From: Clostridia bacterium | Lineage (GTDB): Bacteria; Bacillota_A; Clostridia; Oscillospirales; CAG-272 | NCBI GenBank assembly: GCA_017626655.1 | Contig: JAGAIH010000289.1 | Coordinates: forward strand, 1 to 15,531 | Direction: 5' to 3' | Length of the DNA stretch: 15,531 nucleotides | Part shown: positions 1 to 7,326 of the stretch, in pieces | Position numbering within the stretch: the stretch's first letter is position 1 | Layout of the letters: each line of letters opens with the position of its first letter | The notes under the pieces: model-generated | The model's database searches: none | Told to the model about the DNA's origin: nothing | What the model saw: only the letters and a program-made list of their open reading frames with translations | Program-made: the position numbers and the translations under genes

Positions 1-1002
1 GCCAAGGGCCGCTCCATCTCGGAGTTCGGCTCCCGCAGAGCCCAGGGCGCCGACGCCGCCATCCTGGGCGCCCGCGCCGCCTATATCGGTGGCGTGAACA
101 ACACCGCCTGCACCATCACCGACGAGGTCTACGGCGTTCCCGCCTCGGGCACCATGGCCCACGCCTGGGTGCAGATGTTCGACGATGAGCTCACCGCCTT
201 CCGCAACTACTGCAAGCTCTACCCCCACAACGCCACCCTCCTGGTGGACACCTACAACGTCCTGGAGTCGGGCGTGCCCCACGCCATCCAGGCCTTCAAC
301 GAGGTTTTGAAGCCTTTGGGCATCACCAAGTGCGCCGTCCGTCTGGACTCGGGCGATATCGCCTACCTCACCAAGAAGGTGCGCCGTATGCTGGACGAGG
401 CGGGCTGGTTCGACTGCAAGATCGTGGTCTCCAACTCCCTGGACGAGTACATCATCCGCGAGCTGATCCGCCAGGGCGCCGAGGTAGATGCCTTCGGCGT
501 GGGCGAGCGCCTGATCACCGCCAAGAGCGATCCCGTCTTCGGCGGCGTGTACAAGCTCTGCGCCATCGAGAAGCCCGACGGCACCATCCTCCCCAAGATC
601 AAGATCTCCGAGAACGTGGGCAAGATCACCACCCCCCACTTCAAGAAGGTCTACCGCCTCCGCGGCCGCGATACCGGTAAGGCCGAGGCCGACCTGATCT
701 GCCTGCATGACGAGGTCATCGACGACACCAAGCCCCTGGAGATCTTCGACCCCCAGAACACCTGGAAGCGCAAGACTCTGACCAACTTCACCGCCACCGA
801 GCTGCTTGTCCAAGTCTTCAAGGACGGCGAGCTGGTCTACGATCTCCCCACCCTGGACGAGATCCGCGCCCACTGCCTGGCCGAGCGGGACGGTATGTGG
901 GAGGAGGTCCGCCGCTTCACCAACCCCCACGACTACTACGTGGATCTCTCCCAAAAGCTCTGGGACATCAAGCATGGGCTTCTGAACCAGAGAAATCACT
1001 AA
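1..1002 (+). CDS. pncB: Nicotinate phosphoribosyltransferase, C-terminal part (5' end outside window)
   Basis: NAPRTase converts nicotinate, PRPP and ATP to nicotinate mononucleotide with release of pyrophosphate, the entry step of the Preiss-Handler NAD salvage route in the cytoplasm. The open frame runs from base 1 to a TAA at 1000-1002 (333 codons visible), about two thirds of a clostridial NAPRTase of roughly 480 residues. The visible part begins with the family block SEFGSRRAQGADAAILGAR, followed by VDTYNVLESGVPHA, VRLDSGDIAYL and GVGERLITAKSDPVFGGVYK, which are typical of the type II PRTase barrel. A GTG at 94 lies inside conserved sequence and is not the start. Downstream, after a perfect hairpin, is a pyrophosphatase gene on the same strand, which makes sense because NAPRTase produces PPi. 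Nothing looks broken. The family call is secure; the symbol assumes the usual naming. Confidence 0.93.
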   Translation, partial: AKGRSISEFGSRRAQGADAAILGARAAYIGGVNNTACTITDEVYGVPASGTMAHAWVQMFDDELTAFRNYCKLYPHNATLLVDTYNVLESGVPHAIQAFNEVLKPLGITKCAVRLDSGDIAYLTKKVRRMLDEAGWFDCKIVVSNSLDEYIIRELIRQGAEVDAFGVGERLITAKSDPVFGGVYKLCAIEKPDGTILPKIKISENVGKITTPHFKKVYRLRGRDTGKAEADLICLHDEVIDDTKPLEIFDPQNTWKRKTLTNFTATELLVQVFKDGELVYDLPTLDEIRAHCLAERDGMWEEVRRFTNPHDYYVDLSQKLWDIKHGLLNQRNH

Positions 1003-1013
1003 TTGACCACCCC

Positions 1014-1039
1014 AGGGGCGCACACATAGGTGCGCCCCT
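1014..1039. repeat. Perfect 10-bp inverted repeat between pncB and the pyrophosphatase gene
   Basis: AGGGGCGCAC (1014-1023) and GTGCGCCCCT (1030-1039) form a perfect GC-rich 10-bp stem with a 6-nt ACATAG loop, 11 nt after the pncB stop. No T-run follows directly, so it is a weak candidate for an intrinsic terminator. It could instead be a short dispersed palindrome or an mRNA 3'-end stabiliser. The pairing is seen directly; the function is not known. Confidence 0.6.
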
Positions 1040-1092
1040 ACCCATATCGTTTTCAAGCCAAACAAATGACCGCATCAGGAGGATACCCAACC

Positions 1093-1458
1093 ATGGTTCA
1101 AGAATTCCCCCGTCCCGATCTGCGCCCCTACCTCGGTAAGACCGTCACCATCGGCATCGACCGTCCCATGGGCTACGTCCACCACAAGGGCGAAAAGACC
1201 CTGATCTACCCCATCAACTACGGCTACATTCCCGGCGTTCTCGGCGGTGACGGTGAGGAGCTGGACGTCTTCCTCTTGGGTGTGGATCATCCCGTGGATA
1301 CCTATACGGGCAAGATCATTGGCATCGTCTACCGCGCCGACGACGTGGAGGACAAGCTCATCATGGCCCCCGAGGGCATGAGCTTTACCGTGGAGGAGAT
1401 GGCCGCCGCGGTGCATTTCCAGGAAAAGTATTACGATTCCACCGTGGTCGGGATCTGA
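1093..1458 (+). CDS. Compact family I inorganic pyrophosphatase-like protein
   Basis: Predicted soluble pyrophosphatase (PPi to 2 Pi), 121 residues against about 175 for the E. coli enzyme. The core YPINYGYIPG (residues 39-48) followed by DGEELDVFLLG (53-63) matches the family I active-site region, and RADDVEDKLIMAPEG (81-95) matches the second metal-binding stretch. In the DxDPxD signature the middle Asp-Pro is Glu-Glu here (D53, E55, E56, D58), as I recall for a short clostridial subgroup annotated as pyrophosphatase. The ATG at 1093 is chosen because AGGAGG at 1078-1083 sits 9 nt upstream. A GTG at 1030 in the same frame would add a non-conserved leader overlapping a hairpin. It follows pncB on the same strand and ends at a clear terminator. 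The family call is strong; activity on PPi is inferred. Confidence 0.85.
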   Translation: MVQEFPRPDLRPYLGKTVTIGIDRPMGYVHHKGEKTLIYPINYGYIPGVLGGDGEELDVFLLGVDHPVDTYTGKIIGIVYRADDVEDKLIMAPEGMSFTVEEMAAAVHFQEKYYDSTVVGI

Positions 1459-1472
1459 TCACGCAAGCAAAG

Positions 1473-1507
1473 AAGGCTATACGGCGATGAACCGTATAGC
1501 CTTTTTC
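1473..1507 (+). terminator. Rho-independent terminator after the pyrophosphatase gene
   Basis: AAGGCTATACGG (1473-1484) pairs perfectly with CCGTATAGCCTT (1492-1503) across a 7-nt loop, and the T-run continues to 1506. It lies 14 nt after the pyrophosphatase stop and before the 3' end of the convergent DUF1015 gene. Confidence 0.9.
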
Positions 1508-1525
1508 GTATGGTGGGGGCGGGGA

Positions 1526-2791
1526 TCATTTGATCCGCCTCGCCTCGGTATAGAACCGCTTATCCTCGGCGTGGCCCATGGAGAAGGTCTTTCTCGGCAG
1601 GGCGCCGTCGGCGATGACGGTGGAGAACAGCTCCTCCTTGGCCATGCCGTCAAAGAGGAAGGCGATGGCGTCGGGACGGTCAGCCAAGGCCTTGGCGGTG
1701 TCCTCGCCGTGGATGTAGTCGATGGACGCGCCGACGGGGGCGGTCTTCATGTACTCGTCCAGGAAGTCCTGCACCGTGCCCACGGGAAGGGCCACGGCGG
1801 GGGCGGGGATCTCTAGAGTGCCGCTACGGTCACCGCTGACCCACGCCACGGTCTGGGGGGAAGCCTCCCCGTTTAGGTCAGCGATATAGTCCTCAAAGGC
1901 GGCCAGGATATGGTCGGGGTCGATGCCGAAGACCACGCGGTAGATGGGCTCGAAGCGGAGAGACTCGTCGTAGAGATTCACCACCTCGCAGAGGGCGTAG
2001 CGGGCAGGGTGGGCCATGGCGGCCTCGTCACCGATAGCGGCGCGGATCTCCTCGAAGCAGGTCTTGGCGGCGGCCAGGGAGTGGTTGCCGTCCCCAACGG
2101 CGAAGAGCAGAGGGGCCAGCCCCTCCTTGCCGTAGCGCTCGGCCATAGCCTCGGGGGTGATGAGGGCAGCGAGGGCGGACTCCACCCGGGCCATGAGGGC
2201 GGGGGTGAGGAAATAGCCCTTCAAGTGGCCGCTCTTCTGCATGAGGTCGTGGTCGTAGGCCACGGGGAGGGTGTCCTTGAGGTTGGTCAGAGGCTCCACC
2301 ACGGTTTTGGCGCGGTCGTCGATCAGCATCATGACGTGGGGCAGCTCCATGGGAGCCTCGCGGCGGATCGTGGTGCGGGCGGGGATACGCTCGGCCACCG
2401 TGGCCTCGGTAGCGCGGATCAGGCTGTCGGCGCCCTTGCGGTAATCGTAGGTCATGAGATCCACCGCGCCCACGATGCCCCAACGGGTCTCACCGCTCCC
2501 CAGGGTACGCTCCACCAGGATCATGGTGTCGGGATGCTCGATCAGCACGTCCCGGAGGTAGTCCTCCATGGCCGAAAGTACCGACGGCTTGCGGGTCTCG
2601 GTCTCAGCCAGGTAGACCTCGGGGATGATGAGGCGGAGGGTGGATGGAGAATCGGCGGCGATTTTGTCGGCGGTCTCCCAGTAATCGGGCTGGGAGGTGT
2701 ATTGGTCGCAGGCCACGCAGGACCAGGGGGTGCCGCTGTATTTGGTGAAGTCAGGCAACAGAATATGGGCGGGCTTAAAGGGGATGGACAT
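1526..2791 (-). CDS. DUF1015 family protein
   Basis: A 421-residue cytoplasmic protein of the DUF1015 family, whose biochemical role I do not know. Family hallmarks are visible: ACDQYTSQPDYW (residues 27-38), VGDGNHSLAAAK (232-243), HPARYALCEVVNLYDESLRFEPIYRVV (261-287, in part) and a C-terminal LPRKTFSMGHAEDKRFYTEARR. From memory, relatives in Clostridia often lie near serine-biosynthesis genes, but no such gene is visible here. The ATG at 2791 is chosen because AAAGGAG lies just upstream and the conserved family start (MSIPFKPAHILLPDF) begins there. The longer frame to 2863 would begin in the promoter. It has its own sigma-A promoter (2835-2863) and is transcribed away from the ABC transporter gene. 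There is no signal peptide or membrane segment. Confidence 0.9.
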   Translation of the reverse strand: MSIPFKPAHILLPDFTKYSGTPWSCVACDQYTSQPDYWETADKIAADSPSTLRLIIPEVYLAETETRKPSVLSAMEDYLRDVLIEHPDTMILVERTLGSGETRWGIVGAVDLMTYDYRKGADSLIRATEATVAERIPARTTIRREAPMELPHVMMLIDDRAKTVVEPLTNLKDTLPVAYDHDLMQKSGHLKGYFLTPALMARVESALAALITPEAMAERYGKEGLAPLLFAVGDGNHSLAAAKTCFEEIRAAIGDEAAMAHPARYALCEVVNLYDESLRFEPIYRVVFGIDPDHILAAFEDYIADLNGEASPQTVAWVSGDRSGTLEIPAPAVALPVGTVQDFLDEYMKTAPVGASIDYIHGEDTAKALADRPDAIAFLFDGMAKEELFSTVIADGALPRKTFSMGHAEDKRFYTEARRIK

Positions 2792-2834
2792 GGAAGCTCC
2801 TTTCGGCGGTAAAACCGCGGGGATCGTTGGGTCT

Positions 2835-2863
2835 ATTATATACGAAAATGCCCAAAATTGCAA
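2835..2863 (-). promoter_or_regulatory. Sigma-A promoter of the DUF1015 gene
   Basis: Read on the minus strand: -35 TTGCAA (2858-2863), a 17-bp spacer, and a perfect -10 TATAAT (2835-2840). The expected transcription start near 2828 gives a leader of about 37 nt containing the AAAGGAG site. Confidence 0.85.
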
Positions 2864-2927
2864 GAGGAAACCGTGAATTTATCGTCCTCACCGCAGAATT
2901 CCGCAAAATATTCCGCGATAATACATT

Positions 2928-2973
2928 TTGTTCACAGAATATCCTGTGTATGTTAAAATTTGCGTGATATAAT
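2928..2973 (+). promoter_or_regulatory. Candidate promoter region of the ABC transporter gene
   Basis: Two extended -10 elements are present: TGTTAAAAT (TAAAAT at 2954-2959) and TGATATAAT (TATAAT at 2968-2973). TTGTTC at 2928-2933 is a possible but badly spaced -35 for the first. A small inverted repeat, CACAG (2933-2937) with CTGTG (2944-2948), lies between these elements and could be an operator. A start near 2980 would leave the in-frame GTG at 2987 with no leader, which favours translation from 3035. Confidence 0.5.
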
Positions 2974-3034
2974 AATATGAATTGCTGTGTCTGTCACCAA
3001 CGTACAAAGCTGTCATGAAAGGCGGTTTCCGTAT

Positions 3035-5077
3035 ATGTTCCACGGTCCTCCTCCCGGCGCGCGATTCCAGTACGCCAAGATCACGCCCCCCAAGAATATC
3101 GCCGACGTCCCCCGCTATCTCGGGGAGCTGTTGGGCGGGTTCTTCACCCGCATGGGCTACATATTCAAGCTGGTCTGGAAAACGGGTCCCTGGATCCTTT
3201 TCGCCATGCTGTTCTTCGCCGTCTTCCAGGGTGTCATGCCCGTGGTGGGGTCCAAGATCTCGGAGGCGGTGCTGAATGAGCTACAAGAGCAGTACGGTCT
3301 CTTCGACGGTGACTTTGCGGGCTTTTTCGGTACCACGGTCTTCTTCCTCCTGGTCTTCATGTTCACCTACAACATTCTGAACAGCGTCGTGAACACCTTG
3401 AAGAACACCGTCACCCGTATCGCGGGGGAGCTGGTGGTGCGTACCGTCAAGCTGGAGATCATGAACAAGGCCCGTGAGCTGGATCTCTGCTCCTTCGACC
3501 TCCCTGCCTTCTACGAGAAGCTGGAGAACGCCAACCGCGAGGCGGGCATGCGTCCCATCCAGATCCTCTCCTCCACCTTCTCCATGGTCAGCAATATCAT
3601 CACCCTCATCTCCTTCGTGGTCATCCTGGCCGCCGAGCTGTGGTGGGCGGCCCTGGTCATGGTGGCGGTCTCGGTCCCCTCGGCCATCATCAATTTCTAC
3701 TACCGCCGCAAGCACTTCCAGTATATGCGCCGCCGCTCCAAGGATCGCCGGCAGATGAACTACTACTCCGACCTCATGGTCAACAAGGACATGGTCAAGG
3801 AGATCCGTATGTTCGACCTGTCGGACACCTTCATCACGCGCTACCGTGAGACCTTCGACCGCTACTTCGCGGGCATCCGCGCCCTGATTCTGCGTGAGAA
3901 CATCTGGCACGTCGTCATCACCGTGATCTCCTCGGCGGTCAACTGCGCCTTCTTCGCCTGGTTCGCCTACCGCGTGGTCACGGGTGGGTATCAGATCGGT
4001 ACCTACTCCCTGTACACCGGCGCTCTGGGGCAGATCGCAGGGCAGGTGGGCGCCCTCATCGGGGTCTCCGCCACCATCTACGAGGGCACCTTGTTCATCG
4101 ACAACCTGACCTCCTTCCTGAAGGAGGAGCCTACCGTAGTCCCCATGGTTCCCGAGGAGCGCAAGGACGAAGGCCCTCTGAAGGTGGCCCACGGCCAGGC
4201 CCATACCATCGAGTTCCGCCACGTCAGCTTCATCTACCCCGGCACCGAGCGCAAGGTGCTGGACGACGTCAATCTGGTCATCCGTCCCGGCGAGACCCTG
4301 GTGCTGGTCGGCCTCAACGGCGCGGGCAAGACCACTCTGCTCAAGCTCCTGACCCGCCTCTACGATCCCACCGAGGGAGTGATCCTCCTGGACGGCGAGG
4401 ACATCCGCGCCTATGACGTGAAGGATCTGTACAGCATGTACGGCATCATCTTCCAGGACTTCGGCAAGTACGCCGTCAGCGTCACCGAGAACATCCACTT
4501 CGGCGATATCCGCAAGGAGCTGAAGGAGGAAGACATCCGCCGCGCCGCCGAGGAGGCCGACGCCACCGACTACATCGGACATCTGCCCGGTGGGTTCAAT
4601 ACCCCCCTCATGCGGATCTTCGAGGAGGAGGGCATCGAGCTGTCCATCGGTCAGTGGCAGAAGCTGGCCATCGCCCGAGCCTTCTACAGCGACTCCGACG
4701 TGCTGATCCTGGACGAGCCTACCGCCTCCCTGGATCCCATGGCCGAGCAGGAGATCTTCAACCAGTTCGACCGCCTCCGCGCCGACAAGACCACCATCTT
4801 CGTCTCCCACCGCCTGTCCTCCGCCACCGTGGCCTCCAAGATCGCGGTGCTGGAATACGGCAAGCTCATCGAGGAGGGCGACCACCGCGCCCTCATGGCC
4901 AAGCGCGGCCGCTACTACGAGCTGTTCTCCACCCAGGCCAAGCGCTACGTCACCGAGGGCGAGGCCGTGCTGGAGGAGGTTCCCGAGAGCATCCGCCCCG
5001 ACCGCCCCATGCCGCCTCCCCATGGGCACCCCCACGGTATGCCCCCGATGGGAGCAGGCCGACGCCGCGGCGAATAA
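3035..5077 (+). CDS. ABC exporter half-transporter (fused membrane and ATPase domains)
   Basis: A 680-residue type IV (MsbA/BmrA-like) half-transporter expected to act as a homodimer in the cytoplasmic membrane; the substrate is unknown. The membrane domain spans about residues 45-350, with hydrophobic segments near 52-70, 100-118, 182-220 and 292-315. The ATPase domain has Walker A GLNGAGKTT (426-434), Q-loop Gln474, signature LSIGQ (536-540; S-I rather than S-G), Walker B VLILDE (556-561) and the switch His592. The C-terminus (about 645-680) is a Pro/Gly/His/Arg-rich tail, and a short related GP-rich piece sits at residues 3-8. The ATG at 3035 is preferred, with AAAGGCGG about 9 nt upstream; GTG 2987 is an alternative. 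No terminator separates it from aspartate kinase 55 nt later, so read-through is possible. The lone gene gives no clue to cargo. Confidence 0.92.
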   Translation: MFHGPPPGARFQYAKITPPKNIADVPRYLGELLGGFFTRMGYIFKLVWKTGPWILFAMLFFAVFQGVMPVVGSKISEAVLNELQEQYGLFDGDFAGFFGTTVFFLLVFMFTYNILNSVVNTLKNTVTRIAGELVVRTVKLEIMNKARELDLCSFDLPAFYEKLENANREAGMRPIQILSSTFSMVSNIITLISFVVILAAELWWAALVMVAVSVPSAIINFYYRRKHFQYMRRRSKDRRQMNYYSDLMVNKDMVKEIRMFDLSDTFITRYRETFDRYFAGIRALILRENIWHVVITVISSAVNCAFFAWFAYRVVTGGYQIGTYSLYTGALGQIAGQVGALIGVSATIYEGTLFIDNLTSFLKEEPTVVPMVPEERKDEGPLKVAHGQAHTIEFRHVSFIYPGTERKVLDDVNLVIRPGETLVLVGLNGAGKTTLLKLLTRLYDPTEGVILLDGEDIRAYDVKDLYSMYGIIFQDFGKYAVSVTENIHFGDIRKELKEEDIRRAAEEADATDYIGHLPGGFNTPLMRIFEEEGIELSIGQWQKLAIARAFYSDSDVLILDEPTASLDPMAEQEIFNQFDRLRADKTTIFVSHRLSSATVASKIAVLEYGKLIEEGDHRALMAKRGRYYELFSTQAKRYVTEGEAVLEEVPESIRPDRPMPPPHGHPHGMPPMGAGRRRGE

Positions 5078-5132
5078 ACTGTTACCAATTAATAAACCAT
5101 AGAAAACCCATCTCAAAAGGAGATCCACAACC

Positions 5133-6461
5133 ATGTCTATCAAAGTTGTCAAGTTCGGCGGCAGCTCTCTTGCCGATGCCGATCATTTCCGCCAGGTCGC
5201 AGCCATCATCAAAGCCGATCCCGACCGCCGCTATGTCGTTCCCTCCGCGCCCGGCAAGCGGGAGAAGAGCGACACCAAGGTCACCGATCTGCTCTACCGC
5301 TGCTACGATCTGATCAAGTCCCGCTCCTCCATGGAGTCCATCGACGCCTGCTACAACGAGATCCGCGCCCGCTACACCAGCATCATCGAGGATCTGGGCC
5401 TGAACTACGATATCTCGGGCGAGCTGGACTACGTCCGCAACGCCATGCTCCACGCCGCGGGCCGTGGGTACGCCGCCTCCCGCGGTGAGTACCTCAACGC
5501 CCTGATCCTGGCCAAGTATCTGGGCTTCGACTTCATCGACGCCGAGAACGTCATCTTCTTCAAGGACAACGGCACCCTGGACGAGGAGAAGACCAACGCC
5601 GAGCTGTCCGCCGAGCTGGAGAAGCACAAGTACGCCGTCATCCCCGGCTTCTACGGCGGCACCCCTAACGGCACCGTCAAGACCTTCTCCCGCGGTGGGT
5701 CCGATATCACCGGCTCCATCGTGGCCAAGGCCGCAAAGGCTGATCTCTACGAGAACTGGACCGACGTGTCTGGCTTCATGATGGCAGACCCCCGCATCAT
5801 CGACAATCCCTGCATCATCAAGGAGATCACCTACCGCGAGCTGCGCGAGCTGTCCTACATGGGCGCCACCGTCCTCCACGAGGACGCCGTGTTCCCCGTC
5901 CGCTCCGCCGGTATTCCCATCAACATCCGCAACACCAACCGCCCCGAGGACGAGGGTACCATGATCGTATCCCATTCCGTGGGCTACGACTCCGAGCACG
6001 TCATCACGGGTGTGGCGGGCAAAAAGAGCTTCTCGGTCATCACCATCGAGAAGGACAGCATGAACTCCGAGGTGGGCTTTGGCCGCAAGGTGCTGGAGGT
6101 CTTTGAGGAGAACGAAATCTCCTTCGAGCATCTCCCCTCGGGCATTGACACCATGAGCGTGGTGGTGGCCTCCTCCACCCTGGACGACCGCCGCGAGAAG
6201 GTCATGAACGCCATCGTCCGCGCCGTCAAACCCGACAGTGTCTTCATCGAGGATGAGCTGGCCCTCATCGCCGTGGTGGGCCGCGGCATGGTCAAGGCCA
6301 AGGGTACCGCCGCCCGCGTCTGCGACGCCCTGGCCCGCGCCGACATCAACATCCGCATGATCGACCAGGGCTCCTCCGAGCTGAACATCATCGTGGGCGT
6401 GGACGACGAGGAGTACGAGGATGCTCTGCGGGCTATCTATTCCGAGTTCGTCAAGGCATAA
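5133..6461 (+). CDS. lysC: Aspartate kinase with C-terminal ACT pair
   Basis: Phosphorylates L-aspartate to aspartyl-4-phosphate, the first step towards lysine (and diaminopimelate), threonine and methionine. In this 442-residue protein the N-terminal amino-acid kinase domain has KFGGSS (7-12), the substrate and ATP motif FSRGGSDITG (185-194) and the WTDVSGFMMADPR block (209-221). Two ACT domains follow at about 298-365 and 376-440, the usual site of feedback control by Lys or Thr. Length and layout fit a monofunctional aspartokinase with no homoserine dehydrogenase fusion. The ATG is supported by AAAGGAG (5116-5122) 10 nt upstream. The 55-nt leader is too short for a lysine riboswitch or T-box. 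A small unknown gene follows after 16 nt and is probably co-transcribed. The lysC symbol is the conventional one; which amino acid inhibits it cannot be read from sequence. Confidence 0.92.
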   Translation: MSIKVVKFGGSSLADADHFRQVAAIIKADPDRRYVVPSAPGKREKSDTKVTDLLYRCYDLIKSRSSMESIDACYNEIRARYTSIIEDLGLNYDISGELDYVRNAMLHAAGRGYAASRGEYLNALILAKYLGFDFIDAENVIFFKDNGTLDEEKTNAELSAELEKHKYAVIPGFYGGTPNGTVKTFSRGGSDITGSIVAKAAKADLYENWTDVSGFMMADPRIIDNPCIIKEITYRELRELSYMGATVLHEDAVFPVRSAGIPINIRNTNRPEDEGTMIVSHSVGYDSEHVITGVAGKKSFSVITIEKDSMNSEVGFGRKVLEVFEENEISFEHLPSGIDTMSVVVASSTLDDRREKVMNAIVRAVKPDSVFIEDELALIAVVGRGMVKAKGTAARVCDALARADINIRMIDQGSSELNIIVGVDDEEYEDALRAIYSEFVKA

Positions 6462-6477
6462 CTGAGAGGGCAAGACT

Positions 6478-6834
6478 ATGAAACAGGAGCTGATTTCTTG
6501 GCTTACCCCTCACCTGCAATCCCTCCCTGCCGAGGCCAAGGCTCTTTGCCTGAACCTCTATGAAGGAGAGGAGGACGGTGAGTTTGACGCCCAACTGGTG
6601 GCCTGCGCCTCCTACGACCGCGAGGATCCCGACTGGGCTTGCCCTGACAATGAACTGTACACCACCGGCGAAGAACTGTTCGGCTTCACCGCCGAGGACT
6701 GGGAGGCCGCCCTGGATCTCATGCTGAAGACCCTGGGAGAGGCCGTCGCGGATGGCATCCTCCCCGATGCCATTGAGTACATAGCCGCCGGCTTCGTGGA
6801 CGGAGATCTGGAAGAGGTCTTCTGTCGGGAGTGA
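6478..6834 (+). CDS. Small, highly acidic protein of unknown function downstream of lysC
   Basis: A 118-residue protein I do not recognise. It is strongly acidic, with roughly 29 Asp/Glu against 5 Lys/Arg, and has an EGEEDGEFD stretch (about 29-37), four Cys and three Trp. It has no signal peptide or membrane segment. The pattern of a polar middle, EDWEAALDLM helices and an acidic C-terminal DGDLEEVF suggests a compact soluble mixed alpha/beta fold. The ATG at 6478 is preceded by GAGAGGG (6464-6470) at good spacing, only 16 nt after the lysC stop, and the unit ends at a strong terminator, so it is probably the second gene of a lysC operon. Codon use matches its neighbours. A polymorphic-toxin immunity protein or a DNA-mimic protein is conceivable on acidity alone, but nothing specific supports either. 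Confidence 0.8.
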   Translation: MKQELISWLTPHLQSLPAEAKALCLNLYEGEEDGEFDAQLVACASYDREDPDWACPDNELYTTGEELFGFTAEDWEAALDLMLKTLGEAVADGILPDAIEYIAAGFVDGDLEEVFCRE

Positions 6835-6850
6835 GCCGCTGAAGCCAACA

Positions 6851-6896
6851 AAAAAGGGAGAGCGATCCCCGCGCGGGAAACCGCTCTCCTTTTTCG
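6851..6896. terminator. Bidirectional terminator between the lysC operon and the HIT gene
   Basis: GGAGAGCG (6857-6864) pairs with CGCTCTCC (6882-6889), with a second GC-rich pairing inside the loop (CCCC/GGG around 6866-6878). An A-tract precedes (6851-6855) and a T-tract follows (6890-6894), so it works on both strands. It sits between convergent genes ending at 6834 (+) and 6910 (-). Confidence 0.9.
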
Positions 6897-6909
6897 TCTG
6901 ATACAGCAA

Positions 6910-7248
6910 TTACGCCATCTGGTCGGGCAGCTTCTTACCGCCCAGCAGGTGGAAGTGGAGGTGCTTCACCGACTGGCAGCCGTCCTCACCGCAGTTGGTG
7001 ATGACGCGGTAGCCGTTCGCCAGCCCCTCGGCGGCGGCGATCTTGGGGATCACCTCAAAGATCCGCGCCACGTAGCCGCTGTTGTCGGCGGTCACCTCGT
7101 CGGCCGAGGCCATGTGAGCCTTGGGGACGATGAGGATGTGGGTGGGCGCCATGGGAGCGATGTCGCGGAAGGCGTAGACCATGTCGTCCTCGTACACCTT
7201 GGCAGAGGGGATGTCCCCCGCGATGATCTTGCAGAATAAGCAGTCCAT
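6910..7248 (-). CDS. HIT family (HINT-type) nucleotide hydrolase
   Basis: A 112-residue histidine-triad protein. HINT members hydrolyse AMP-lysine and other nucleoside phosphoramidates; the physiological substrate in bacteria is unclear. It opens with DCLFCKIIAGDIPSAKVYED, has the conserved HILIVPKAH (37-45), and carries the catalytic triad motif KHLHFHLLGGK (95-105) with H96, H98 and H100. Asn85 and Gln92-Ser93 are in the usual positions. Length matches single-domain HINT proteins. C4 and C7 give the CxxC that in some relatives binds zinc. The ATG at 7248 is preferred because AAAGGA lies just upstream and homology starts there; the longer frame to 7329 would run through the promoter. It is driven by a consensus promoter (7285-7313), ends at a shared terminator, and is a single-gene unit. 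Confidence 0.95.
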   Translation of the reverse strand: MDCLFCKIIAGDIPSAKVYEDDMVYAFRDIAPMAPTHILIVPKAHMASADEVTADNSGYVARIFEVIPKIAAAEGLANGYRVITNCGEDGCQSVKHLHFHLLGGKKLPDQMA

Positions 7249-7284
7249 AGTAAAGATTCCTTTCGAGTTGGTTTCGTTGCTCTT

Positions 7285-7313
7285 ATTGTACACCGAAAAC
7301 CGACGATTGTCAA
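7285..7313 (-). promoter_or_regulatory. Sigma-A promoter of the HIT gene
   Basis: Minus strand: perfect -35 TTGACA (7308-7313), a 17-bp spacer, and -10 TACAAT (7285-7290). The -35 lies 13 bp outside the left end of the palindromic element at 7327-7559. Confidence 0.88.
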
Positions 7314-7326
7314 GAACTTTTGCAAA

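Noticed and set aside
1910..2812. 300-codon plus-strand open frame opposite DUF1015
   Set aside because: Composition is typical of antisense frames, and the minus-strand DUF1015 gene is well supported.
2898..2916. Repeated ATTCCGC (12-bp period) between DUF1015 and the ABC gene as an operator
   Set aside because: Only two short copies in an A/T-rich promoter region with no relation to a known regulator site; could be chance.
5078..5132. Possible lysine riboswitch or T-box before lysC
   Set aside because: Only 55 nt separate the genes, too short for either, and no terminator or anti-terminator hairpin is present.
3281..5152. 623-codon open frame on the minus strand opposite the ABC transporter
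   Set aside because: It mirrors the exporter in the complementary frame, is rich in G, V, D and H as expected from GC-rich antisense codons, and shows no domain motif or ribosome binding site. The plus-strand gene has all ABC motifs.
5082..6473. 463-codon open frame opposite aspartate kinase
   Set aside because: Antisense shadow of lysC with the same G/V/D/H-rich composition and no recognisable family.
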